64,000 nt of DNA, from positions 372,001 through 436,000 of the forward strand of contig CAVXCV010000010.1 in the NCBI GenBank assembly GCA_963760405.1, given 5' to 3'. Positions 50,890 through 59,718 of the stretch are shown here, piece by piece. The position numbers were made by a program, and so were the translations under genes. Position 1 is the first letter of the stretch, and each line of letters opens with the position of its first letter. Source of the stretch: RYN-230 sp963760405 (GTDB lineage Bacteria; Actinomycetota; Actinomycetes; Streptosporangiales; Streptosporangiaceae). Below the pieces are notes generated by a model. It did no database searches. It was not told where the DNA came from and saw only the letters and a program-made list of their open reading frames with translations.

Positions 50890-51624
50890 CCGGGGCGGCG
50901 GCCCAGCCGGGCGATCAGGCCAGCGCCCGCCGTCATCGCCTCGTCCACCCGGCCAGCCAGGGCCTCGACCAGCCGGTTCTCAACGGCGATGGCCTCAGCA
51001 GGGGAAACTCCGGCGGACTGGCTGAGCAACGCGGCCGCCCGGCGCAGCGTGTCCACCGCCGTGGCCAGTGCTCCCCGGGTCAGTGCCGCCGCGCCGGATT
51101 CAGCCAGCAGCCCGCCCGCCCGCGCGGTGTCGCCTGCCTGCACCGCCAGGTCGGCGGCGGTGTCGCGGCACGGCCCGGGCAGGCCGGGATGCGCCGCCTC
51201 GAACGCGGCCAGCGCCGCGGTAGCCAGCGCCACCCGCCGCGGCGGGACCAGCCCGGCCGCCACCGTCTCCCGTGCCATCCGTGCCGTCGGTCATCGGGAC
51301 GATCGTGCCGAGCGGGGCCAGCCACGCGCCGGGCAACGCATCAGCTGGCAGTTGGCGGTCCCGCAGTGCTTGCAGCAGCGCCTCGGTCAGCGGCCGGAAC
51401 GGGGTGCTCGCCCCGGACAGCACCGCCCGCCCGGTGATCACCACCGCGCCCTGGCTGCTGGCCCGACTGGCCAGCTCCCGGGCCAGCCGGGACTTGCCGA
51501 TCCCTGGCTCGCCCGTAACGAATATCAGCTGCCCGGTACCGGCCAGGGTTGCGGCCAGCGCCGCGGTCAGCGCCGACAACTCCGCGTCCCGGCCTACCAG
51601 GACCGGGCACAGCACGTCCCCCAC
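50890..51624 (-). pseudogene. LuxR-type (LAL) ATPase regulator remnant with internal deletion
   Basis: From GTG 51624 the reading is CPVLVGRDAELSALTAALAA and the P-loop FVTGEPGIGKSRLARELASR, then ASTPFRPLTEALLQALRD, the N-terminal ATPase of large LuxR regulators. Near 51290 the frame changes to a TPR-like part, AAHPGLPGPCRDTAADLAVQ and LLAESGAAALTRGALATAVD, which stops being LuxR-like around 50900. The middle of the ATPase domain and the C-terminal LuxR HTH are missing. Full proteins have about 900 residues; about 230 remain. Confidence 0.65.
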
Positions 51625-51680
51625 CCCGCTATTGTGACCACCCGGCCCGCTCCCGGGTACCACCTGCGCTGGAGGTGACT

Positions 51681-52541
51681 GTGCTGTTCGCCGCGAACTT
51701 GTCGATGCTGTGGGCGGATCTGCCGCTGCCGGACCGGTTCGAGCGGGCGGCCCGGGCCGGCTTCGCCGCGGTGGAGCTGTGGTGGCCGGGTGCGGCGGCT
51801 GAGTCACTGCCTGCGCTGGTCTCCCGGTGGGGGTTGCGGCTGGCGCTGCTGAACTTCGACGGCGGCGACCTGGCCGCCGGTGATCGTGGTCTCGCCGCCG
51901 ATCCGGCCCGCCGGGATCAGCTGCGCAGCAACGTCCCGGTGGCCCTGCGGATCGCCCAGGCCTGCGGCTGCGAGCGGCTGAACCTGCTGGTCGGCCTGCG
52001 CCAGCAGCAGTACTCACTGGGCCAGCAGATGGACTGCGCCCGGGAGAACGTGGCCTGGGCCGCTGACCTCGCCGCGCAGTTCGGCTGCCAGGTGATGATC
52101 GAGGCCATCAACCCGATGGACAACGGGCCCTGCCTGCTGACCACGACCGCGGTCGCCGCGGTGTTCGCCGGCGAGGTGGGCCGCCGGAATGTCCGGCTGC
52201 AGTACGACGTGTACCACATGCAGCGGACCGAAGGTGATCTCACCGCGACCCTGGACACCTACTGGGACCTCATCAGCCACATCCAGGTCGCGGACGTGCC
52301 CGGCCGCGGCGAGCCGGGCACCGGCGAGATCAACTACCCGTTCATCCTTGATCATCTCCGCGGCAAGGGTTATCAGGGTGCGATTGGCCTGGAGTACCAC
52401 CCGTCGGGCGGCCGCCCCGAGGACTCCTTCGGCTGGCTGGCCGCCTACCGCGCAGCAGAGCGCCGCGCAGCAGAGCGCCGCGCAGCAGAGCGCCGCGCAG
52501 CGGAACGCCGCGCAGCCGGGCCCGGGCCCGATCGCACCTGA
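51681..52541 (+). CDS. hyi: Hydroxypyruvate isomerase-like TIM barrel protein
   Basis: 286 residues. AP-endonuclease-2 barrel with Hyi blocks: FAANLSMLWADLPLPDRFER, GFAAVELWWP, CERLNLLVGL, VMIEAINPMDNGPCLLTT, LQYDVYHMQRTEGDLTATL, HIQVADVPGRGEPGTGEINY and GAIGLEYHPSG; Glu, Asp, His and Glu metal ligands are all there. Interconverts hydroxypyruvate and tartronate semialdehyde. Start GTG 51681 has GGAGG five bases upstream. The tail is four AAERR repeats from a 15-bp tandem repeat (52451-52510). Confidence 0.85.
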   Translation: MLFAANLSMLWADLPLPDRFERAARAGFAAVELWWPGAAAESLPALVSRWGLRLALLNFDGGDLAAGDRGLAADPARRDQLRSNVPVALRIAQACGCERLNLLVGLRQQQYSLGQQMDCARENVAWAADLAAQFGCQVMIEAINPMDNGPCLLTTTAVAAVFAGEVGRRNVRLQYDVYHMQRTEGDLTATLDTYWDLISHIQVADVPGRGEPGTGEINYPFILDHLRGKGYQGAIGLEYHPSGGRPEDSFGWLAAYRAAERRAAERRAAERRAAERRAAGPGPDRT

Positions 52542-52553
52542 AGTAAAAATTGT

Positions 52554-52608
52554 TTGACACGGAGTCTGGTCTGCTTTACATTGACGATGTCAAACATTAT
52601 TTACATTG
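52554..52608 (+). promoter_or_regulatory. Promoter with palindromic operator before the membrane protein/XRE pair
   Basis: TTGACA (52554-52559), 17-bp spacer, TACATT (52577-52582): a good housekeeping-sigma promoter. TTGAC-GAT-GTCAA (52581-52593) overlaps the -10 and start point, and TTTACATTG occurs twice (52575-52583, 52600-52608). Probably the XRE regulator's binding site. Confidence 0.65.
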
Positions 52609-52626
52609 CCTGGTCTGGGGACAGCG

Positions 52627-53046
52627 ATGTCGTACGAGGAAAAGGGCACCTGGGTCTACCTCGTGACCAGCGCCGGGGGCTACCTGGTCTATCTCGTGAT
52701 CGTCCTCGGCCGGGTGCTGCATTCTCCCGTCGCGGACGTGTCCTACATCCCGGTGCTGCTGTGGACGGCCGGCGCCTCGATAGTCGCGTTGACCGCGGGC
52801 CGCGTTCTGGTCGAGACCGCGAGCCCCAGCGACAGCCGCCGGAGCGACGTCCGGGACAAGGAGATCTCCCGGTTCGGCGAGTACGCCAGCCGCTGGTTCG
52901 TCATTGCCGGCGCGGCAGCGGGCCTCATCATGGCGATGGCCCGGTGGGAGTACTTCTGGATCGCCAACGTCATCTATCTCGGGTTCGTCCTGTGGGCGGT
53001 CGCCGGGTCCGTACTGAAGATCGCCGCCTACCGGCGGGGCCTGTAG
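52627..53046 (+). CDS. Small four-helix membrane protein
   Basis: 139 residues. Four hydrophobic segments: GTWVYLVTSAGGYLVYLVIV, YIPVLLWTAGASIVALTAGR, WFVIAGAAAGLIMAMARW and WIANVIYLGFVLWAVAGSVL, with a charged loop (SDSRRSDVRDKEISRFGEY) in the middle. No enzyme motif. Start ATG 52627 after GGGGA. It is followed after 9 bp by a small XRE regulator, a common pair in actinomycetes and firmicutes; role unknown. Confidence 0.8.
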   Translation: MSYEEKGTWVYLVTSAGGYLVYLVIVLGRVLHSPVADVSYIPVLLWTAGASIVALTAGRVLVETASPSDSRRSDVRDKEISRFGEYASRWFVIAGAAAGLIMAMARWEYFWIANVIYLGFVLWAVAGSVLKIAAYRRGL

Positions 53047-53055
53047 CCCACCGTG

Positions 53056-53289
53056 ATGACCAAGCCGACCAGGATCACCAACTCCATCCGCGCGCTGCGG
53101 TTCGCTCAGGACGAGATGACCCAGGCACAGCTCGCGGAGCGTATCGGCGTGACCCGGCAGACCATCATCGCCATCGAGCAGGGCCGCTACTCACCGTCCC
53201 TGGAGGTGGCCTTCCAGATCGCCCGGGTGTTCAAGGTGCCGCTCGACGAGGTGTTCCAGTATCCCGACGGCCGGGGAGAGGTCCGATGA
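53056..53289 (+). CDS. XRE family small HTH regulator (YozG type)
   Basis: 77 residues, almost all HTH: MTQAQLAERIGVTRQTIIAI then EQGRYSPSLEVAFQIARVFK and PLDEVFQY. Such single-domain regulators usually control the membrane-protein gene before them and themselves. Start ATG 53056 (GTG 53053 precedes it). Confidence 0.9.
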   Translation: MTKPTRITNSIRALRFAQDEMTQAQLAERIGVTRQTIIAIEQGRYSPSLEVAFQIARVFKVPLDEVFQYPDGRGEVR

Positions 53290-53379
53290 GGGCTGCCGTG
53301 CACCGGGCGATGTCCCGCGGAAATCCGGCCGTGATTCGATGGAGGACAGGCCAGGGATCGCTGACGGAAGGGACGAGCC

Positions 53380-54801
53380 GTGGACCGGAGGTCGAGCCAG
53401 GCGGGGCAGCACCGTGTCGTGGTGATCGGTTCCGGGTTCGGCGGGCTGTTCGCCACCAAGGCACTACGCCGGGCCCCGGTCAGCGTCACCCTGATTGACC
53501 GCAACCCCTATCACCTGTTCCAGCCGCTGCTCTACCAGGTGACCACGGGCATCCTGTCCGAGGGCGAGATCGCCCCGCCCGCCCGGGAGGTCCTCAGCCG
53601 CCAGGACAACGCCCGGGTGCTGCTGGGCGAGGTGACCTCGATCGATCTCGGTGCGCGGACGGTCATGTCCGAGGTGCTGGACATGGTGACGGTCACTCCC
53701 TACGACAGCCTGATCGTCGCGGCCGGGGCGGGCCAGTCCTACTTCGGCCATGACGAGTTCGCCGAGTTCGCACCCGGGATGAAGTCCATCGACGACGCCC
53801 TGGAACTCAGGGGGCGGATCTTCGGCGCCTACGAACTCGCCGAGCTGCAGACCGACGACGCCAGCCGCGCGCCGTGGCTCACCTTCGTGGTGGTCGGGGC
53901 CTGCCCGACCGGGGTGGAGATGGCCGGGCAGCTGTCCGAGCTGTCCCGGCGCAGCCTGCGCCGGGACTTCCGCTCGTTCGACCCGGCGCAGACCCGGGTG
54001 GTCCTGGTCGAGGCGACCGGCGCGGTCCTGGCCAGCTTCGGGGACAAGCTGTCCCAGCGCGCCCTGGACGGCCTGCGGACGCTGGGCGTCGAGGTCGAGC
54101 TGAACGCCGCCGTCACCGGAGTCGACGCCGAGGGCGTGGTCATCCGGGACACCAAGGGCGGCGGCACGCGGCGGATCGAGGCGAAGACGAAGTTCTGGGC
54201 CGCCGGGGTCAGCGCGTCCCCGCTGGCCGGGCTGCTGGCCGCCGCGGCCGGGGCGGAGCAGGAACGGTCCGGGCAGGTGAAGGTGCAGCCCGATTGCACG
54301 CTGCCCGGCCACCCCGAGGTTTTTGTGGTCGGCGACATGATGCAGCTGGGGAGTGCCTCAGGTGTCGCCCAGGTGGCGATCCAGAGCGGCGAGTTCGCGG
54401 CCCGGAAGATCAGGGCCCGGCTGGACGGCCGGCCAGGTGAGGAAACCTACCGCTATCACGACAAGGGGACGATGGCCACCATCTCCCGGTTCCGGGCCAT
54501 CGCCGCGATCGGGCCGCTGCGCGTGTCCGGCCTGCCCGCGTGGCTGCTGTGGCTCGTGGTGCACCTGTACTACCTGGTCGGCTTCAAGAACCGGGTCACC
54601 GTGGTGCTGCACTGGGCGGTGACGTTCCTGGGCCGCAGCCGCTCGGAACGCACCACCTCGCTCCGGCTGGCGTTCGGCACCAGTACCCCGACCACGATCA
54701 AGCGCACCCTGGTCCAGCAGCACGCCAGCGGGGCGCCCCGGCGCCCGCCAGCTAACGCCGAGCCAGCTAACGCCGAGCCAGCTAACGCGGACCCATCCTG
54801 A
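53380..54801 (+). CDS. ndh: Type II NADH dehydrogenase (NDH-2)
   Basis: 473 residues. FAD motif VVVIGSGFGGLFATKALRR, HLFQPLLYQVTTGILSEGEI, the NADH-binding Rossmann segment FVVVGACPTGVEMAGQLSEL (the usual second Gly of GxGxxG is Cys), KFWAAGVSASPLAGLLA, VFVVGDMMQLG and the C-terminal membrane-associating amphipathic part LPAWLLWLVVHLYYLVGFKN. Feeds electrons from NADH to quinone without pumping. Start GTG 53380. The tail is three ANAEP repeats (15-bp units, 54747-54791). The Gly-to-Cys change may be real or an error. Confidence 0.88.
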   Translation: MDRRSSQAGQHRVVVIGSGFGGLFATKALRRAPVSVTLIDRNPYHLFQPLLYQVTTGILSEGEIAPPAREVLSRQDNARVLLGEVTSIDLGARTVMSEVLDMVTVTPYDSLIVAAGAGQSYFGHDEFAEFAPGMKSIDDALELRGRIFGAYELAELQTDDASRAPWLTFVVVGACPTGVEMAGQLSELSRRSLRRDFRSFDPAQTRVVLVEATGAVLASFGDKLSQRALDGLRTLGVEVELNAAVTGVDAEGVVIRDTKGGGTRRIEAKTKFWAAGVSASPLAGLLAAAAGAEQERSGQVKVQPDCTLPGHPEVFVVGDMMQLGSASGVAQVAIQSGEFAARKIRARLDGRPGEETYRYHDKGTMATISRFRAIAAIGPLRVSGLPAWLLWLVVHLYYLVGFKNRVTVVLHWAVTFLGRSRSERTTSLRLAFGTSTPTTIKRTLVQQHASGAPRRPPANAEPANAEPANADPS

Positions 54802-54804
54802 TCA

Positions 54805-55085
54805 GCGGCCAGGGCCTCAGCGCCCGCGGCCACATGCGCGACCGACCAGGGCTTGGCCGCCAGCCCGGCCACGCAGGCGGCCACGTACTCCGCTGCCGCC
54901 CCGCCCCGGTCGAACCCGATCAGCCCGTACCCCACATCGCCGCGGGCCAGCGGCGGCCGGGTCCCGGTGTCCCAGCCGCCGGTGCGGACGAACTCGTCCC
55001 AGTTCCCGACGCCGCTCGCCTGCACCTCGATCAGCACCTCGCCCGGCCGCAGCGGGCGCGGGCCCCTGGCCGTCGCGTACCGTGC
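54805..55085 (-). pseudogene. MDR/zinc-type alcohol dehydrogenase remnant
   Basis: One frame reads LRPGEVLIEVQASGVGNWDE then FVRTGGWDTG, the N-terminus of a quinone-oxidoreductase-like MDR enzyme, and jumps straight to GLIGFDRGGAAAEYVAACVA, which lies about 30-40 residues further on in the family. The whole C-terminal NADP domain is missing, and the reading runs antisense into the NDH-2 tail. Its start overlaps the divergent SDR gene. Confidence 0.6.
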
Positions 55086-55090
55086 CGTCC

Positions 55091-55891
55091 ATGACTCAAC
55101 GCAGCGACGTCTCCGATCTGGGCCTGGCCGGCCGGGTAGCGGTGGTCACCGGGGCGAGCCGGGGGATCGGCCTGGCGATCGTGCGCGGCCTGGTGGCCAG
55201 TGGTGCGCAGGTCATCGCCGGCGCCAGGAAATCCTCCACCGGCCTGGACGAGCTGGCCCAGGGCGGCCAGGTCCAGGTGCTAGCGGCCGACCTGGCCGAA
55301 CCATCCGGGCCGTCCCGGCTGACCGCCCTGGCCGGTGACCGGATCGACATCCTGGTGAACAACGTCGGGAGCGCCCCGGCCCGGACCGGAGGGTTCCTCA
55401 GCATCACCGATGAGGACTGGGCCGCCTCGATCACGCTCAACCTGATGGCAGCGGTCCGTGCCACCCGGAGCGCCCTGCCCGTGATGCTCGCTGCTGGCCA
55501 TGGGGCGATCGTCAGCATCTGCTCGGTCAACGCGCGGCTGCCTGACCCGGCCGTGCTGGACTACAGCGCCGCCAAGGCCGCCCTGGCGAACTTCTCCAAG
55601 GCCCTGTCGAAGGAGGTGGGACCGAAGGGGGTCCGGGTCAACACGGTCAGCCCGGGGCCGGTCGCAACCGACCTGTGGCTCGGCCAGGGCGGTGTGGCCG
55701 CGACAGTCAGCGCGGCGACCGGCGCCAAGCCCGAGGATGTGGCCGGCCAGGCCGCCGCGCAGTCGGTGACCGGCCGGTTCACCCAGCCCGCCGAAGTAGC
55801 CGACCTGGTGCTCTTCCTGGTCAGCGACCGTAGCGCGAACGTTACCGGAGCCGATTTCACCATCGACGGCGGCCTCATCACGACCCTGTGA
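55091..55891 (+). CDS. Short-chain dehydrogenase/reductase
   Basis: 266 residues. VAVVTGASRGIGLAIVRGL, VLAADLAEPSGPSRLTALAG, DILVNNVGSAPARTGGFL, catalytic Ser in IVSICSVNARLP and Y-x3-K in LDYSAAKAALANFSKAL; ends GADFTIDGGLITTL. Classical SDR of the 3-oxoacyl-ACP reductase-like type. Start ATG 55091 (the frame opens at GTG 55082). Confidence 0.9.
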   Translation: MTQRSDVSDLGLAGRVAVVTGASRGIGLAIVRGLVASGAQVIAGARKSSTGLDELAQGGQVQVLAADLAEPSGPSRLTALAGDRIDILVNNVGSAPARTGGFLSITDEDWAASITLNLMAAVRATRSALPVMLAAGHGAIVSICSVNARLPDPAVLDYSAAKAALANFSKALSKEVGPKGVRVNTVSPGPVATDLWLGQGGVAATVSAATGAKPEDVAGQAAAQSVTGRFTQPAEVADLVLFLVSDRSANVTGADFTIDGGLITTL

Positions 55892-55939
55892 TCCCGGGCC
55901 GGCGAGCCAGGTCCTGCCAGGTCCGGCCGGTGCGTACGC

Positions 55940-56065
55940 TGGCGGGTCGAGCGAGGGGCCTTTGGGCACCGCCCAGGACCGCAGCACCCCGCCGACCTCG
56001 ATCCGCAGGTCGTAATGCAGCGCCGTCGCGTCATGCAGTTGCACCACGAACCGGGATGCCGTCAT
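55940..56065 (-). pseudogene. LigD 3'-phosphoesterase domain fragment
   Basis: The reading MTASRFVVQLHDATALHYDL then RIEVGGVLRSWAVPKGPSLD is the start of the LigD phosphoesterase domain used in bacterial end joining, with the conserved HDA and HYD-R residues. It breaks off after about 41 codons and continues antisense into the SDR gene. No other LigD part is present. Confidence 0.7.
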
Positions 56066-56104
56066 CCCGTGACGTTATCGCGGTGGCCCAGCGCGTCGCC
56101 GCCG

Positions 56105-57325
<1,221 letters not shown>

Positions 57326-57329
57326 GACG

Positions 57330-59576
57330 TCACTCCAAGGGGTTGGCCGGTTCTGTTTCGTGGCTCTTTCTGCCGGTACTGCCGGGCGCTACGCCGGTAC
57401 TGCCGGGCGCCGCACCGGTGCTGGCCCGTGGGACAAGCTCGATGGCCAGTTCCTGGCGCAGCGGGCGGACCCGCTCCCGGCGGAGCAGCGCGCACAGCCG
57501 GGCCGCGCCCTCGGCGCCGCTGCGCGCGAGCGGCTGCCGGACCGTGCTGAGGCCGAGCAGCGCCGCGGACTCGATGTCGTCGAAGCCGATCACCGACAGC
57601 TCCTCCGGCACGGCCACGCCAAGCCGGTCCGCCGCGGCCAGCACACCGATGGCCTGCGTATCGGACGCGGCGAAGATCGCTGATGGGGGATCGGGGGACT
57701 TCAGCAGCTGGGCGGCGAGCTCAGCCGCGGTGGCGGCGTCATGCGGGCCGCGGCGGATCAGTTCGGCCTGCCCGCGGCGGCCCGCCGCGGCCAGCGCCTG
57801 CTGGTAGCCGCGGAGCCTGCGCGCGGATGAAGTGAAGCCCAGGCCAGCCGGCGGCGGGGCGGACAGCTCGTCGCCGATGAACGCGATCCGCTGGTGTCCC
57901 AGGGAGATCAGGTGGCCGGTGGCCAGCCGCCCGCCCGCCACATCGTCGATGACCGTCTGCGGCACCCCGCCGGTAGCGGTGTCCACGGTCACCAGCGTTA
58001 CGCCGGCCCGGCCGAACTGGGTCACCATCTCAGTGGACAGCGGCAGTGAGATGGTCAGGACCCCGTCCGCCCGTTGCGTGGGCACCAGGGCGTCCAGATG
58101 CCGGTCCCGTTCCTGCGCGGTATCCACGTTGTAGACGATCGTGTCGTAGCCCTGCTCCTCCAGCACCGCGAGCGCGCCCGCCACCCGGACCACGACCGAG
58201 GGCCGGGTCAGGTGGGAGACGATGACGGCCACGGTCCGCGGGGTGCCGCGGACCAGGGCCGCGGCCGCGTGGCTGGGCCGGTAGCCGAGCCGGTCGATGG
58301 CGTCCTGCACGACGCGCACGGTGGCGCCGCGCACATGCTCGCCCCCGTTGAGCACCCGCGACACGGTGCCGATGCCGACACCGGCCTCGGCGGCCACGTC
58401 GGCGATGGTGACACGGCGGGCGGCAGGCAACGGGTCTCCCTTCGGCAGCGCCGGTGCTTTTTGGAAGCGTTTCCAAGTCAAAGTGGCATCATTCTCATCC
58501 GTGGCGGCAGCGTCGTCAAGACCCGTTTTCCCGCCCTGGCCAGCGCCAGTGCTCTCGCCTATGCGCAGCGGGGCGGGCACGATCTCGCCCGGGAGCTGAT
58601 CGGGCCCGTGGTCGAGCTGCCGTAGCGCGCGGCCGACCACCCGCCGGGCGATCTCGCCCACCGGGATGGTCACGCTGGTCAGCCGGGGGTACAGCAGGCC
58701 GGCCGCGACGCTGCCGTCGAAGCCGGTGACCGCGAGGTCCCGGCCGATCCGCAGCCGCAGCTCAGCGGCCACCCCGTACACCACCGCGGCGAGCCGGTCG
58801 CTGCTGGTGATGACCGCGTCGGGCTGGCCGGAGCTGAGCAGCGACCGGACCTTGCGCCGCGCGCTGGCGTCGTCCACCAGCAGCATGTCCACCCAGTCGG
58901 CCGGGATGATCCGGCCGGCCAGGCCATCCCGGAACCCGGCGGCCCGCTCGGCGTCCCAGTGGTTCGCCGATCGGTAACCCAGGTAGGCGACCCGCCTGAA
59001 GCCCCTGGCCAGAACGTGCTCGACCACGGCCGCGGTGGCCTGGCGGTTATCGATGTCCACCCACTGCTGCGGCAGCGCCGGGCCAGTATGGCCGAAGCAG
59101 GCGAACGGCACCCCGGCCTCGGCCAGCAGCGCCACCCGCGGATCGTCTGGCTGCAGCTCAGACAGGACGAACGCGTCCACGCTCCGGCTGGCGATCAGCC
59201 GGCGCAGGTCATCCCGCGGGTCCCCGTCCGGGACGACGAGGACCAGGCTGTAGCCGCGGAGCGCGCTCGCGGCGGCGAGCGACTGGAGGAACTGCTGCAT
59301 GATGTAGTTGCCCGGGAACAGCTGGACCCGCGGCAGCACGTAGGCCAGCTGCCGGGTGCGCCGCGAGCGCATGCTACGTGCCCCGTGATGCGGGTGGTAG
59401 CCCAGGGCGGCCATGGCGTCCAGCACCCTGGCCCGGGTCGCCTCGCCCACCCGGCCACTGCCGTTGAGCACGTTCGAGACGGTCTGCCTGCCGACCCCGG
59501 CCGCACGGGCCACGTCCTGAATCGTGACCTGCCGCGTAATCGAGGGCCTGGCCTGGGCTGATCGGGACCTGGTCAT
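57330..59576 (-). CDS. Double LacI-family regulator: two complete LacI proteins in one frame
   Basis: 748 codons. First regulator: HTH TIQDVARAAGVGRQTVSNVL then NGSGRVGEATRARVLDAMAA, and a full ligand domain ending PAPLRIGESTGAG. Second: HTH TIADVAAEAGVGIGTVSRVL, NGGEHVRGATVRVVQDAID and a ligand domain ending near 57400. The 40-residue linker (GLDDAAATDENDATLTWKRF) contains a LacI-type operator at DNA level and, after AAGGGAG, a TTG at 58430 where the second protein could start alone. So this may be two genes whose separating stop has been lost, or a real fusion. The tail has 21-bp repeats (STGVAPG). Controls the ABC system and the glucosidase. Confidence 0.8.
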   Translation of the reverse strand: MTRSRSAQARPSITRQVTIQDVARAAGVGRQTVSNVLNGSGRVGEATRARVLDAMAALGYHPHHGARSMRSRRTRQLAYVLPRVQLFPGNYIMQQFLQSLAAASALRGYSLVLVVPDGDPRDDLRRLIASRSVDAFVLSELQPDDPRVALLAEAGVPFACFGHTGPALPQQWVDIDNRQATAAVVEHVLARGFRRVAYLGYRSANHWDAERAAGFRDGLAGRIIPADWVDMLLVDDASARRKVRSLLSSGQPDAVITSSDRLAAVVYGVAAELRLRIGRDLAVTGFDGSVAAGLLYPRLTSVTIPVGEIARRVVGRALRQLDHGPDQLPGEIVPAPLRIGESTGAGQGGKTGLDDAAATDENDATLTWKRFQKAPALPKGDPLPAARRVTIADVAAEAGVGIGTVSRVLNGGEHVRGATVRVVQDAIDRLGYRPSHAAAALVRGTPRTVAVIVSHLTRPSVVVRVAGALAVLEEQGYDTIVYNVDTAQERDRHLDALVPTQRADGVLTISLPLSTEMVTQFGRAGVTLVTVDTATGGVPQTVIDDVAGGRLATGHLISLGHQRIAFIGDELSAPPPAGLGFTSSARRLRGYQQALAAAGRRGQAELIRRGPHDAATAAELAAQLLKSPDPPSAIFAASDTQAIGVLAAADRLGVAVPEELSVIGFDDIESAALLGLSTVRQPLARSGAEGAARLCALLRRERVRPLRQELAIELVPRASTGAAPGSTGVAPGSTGRKSHETEPANPLE
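58461..58476. promoter_or_regulatory. LacI-type operator inside the double LacI ORF
   Basis: TTGGAAGCGTTTCCAA, a symmetric site with CG at the centre as bound by LacI/GalR proteins. It lies just upstream of the second HTH module, where the promoter of a separate second gene would be. A TTGACT on the minus strand overlaps its edge. Confidence 0.65.
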
Positions 59577-59609
59577 GTCGTCACGGTACTGCTCGCGCAA
59601 AATCACCTC

Positions 59610-59660
59610 TTGACAGCGCCCCCGGGCAGGGCTTCCATGTGGTAGATCGTTCCATCTACC
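59610..59660 (+). promoter_or_regulatory. Promoter and operator of the sugar ABC operon
   Basis: TTGACA (59610-59615) with TTCCAT 17 bp later is a plausible promoter; just downstream GGTAGAT-CGTTCC-ATCTACC (59641-59660) is a perfect 7-6-7 inverted repeat at the expected transcription start. It is placed for repression by one of the LacI proteins encoded divergently. Confidence 0.65.
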
Positions 59661-59718
59661 CGCTGGACGGGCAACCGCTGCCGCGCTGATGGGACCTGCC
59701 CCGACGGAGGGAGCCGCC

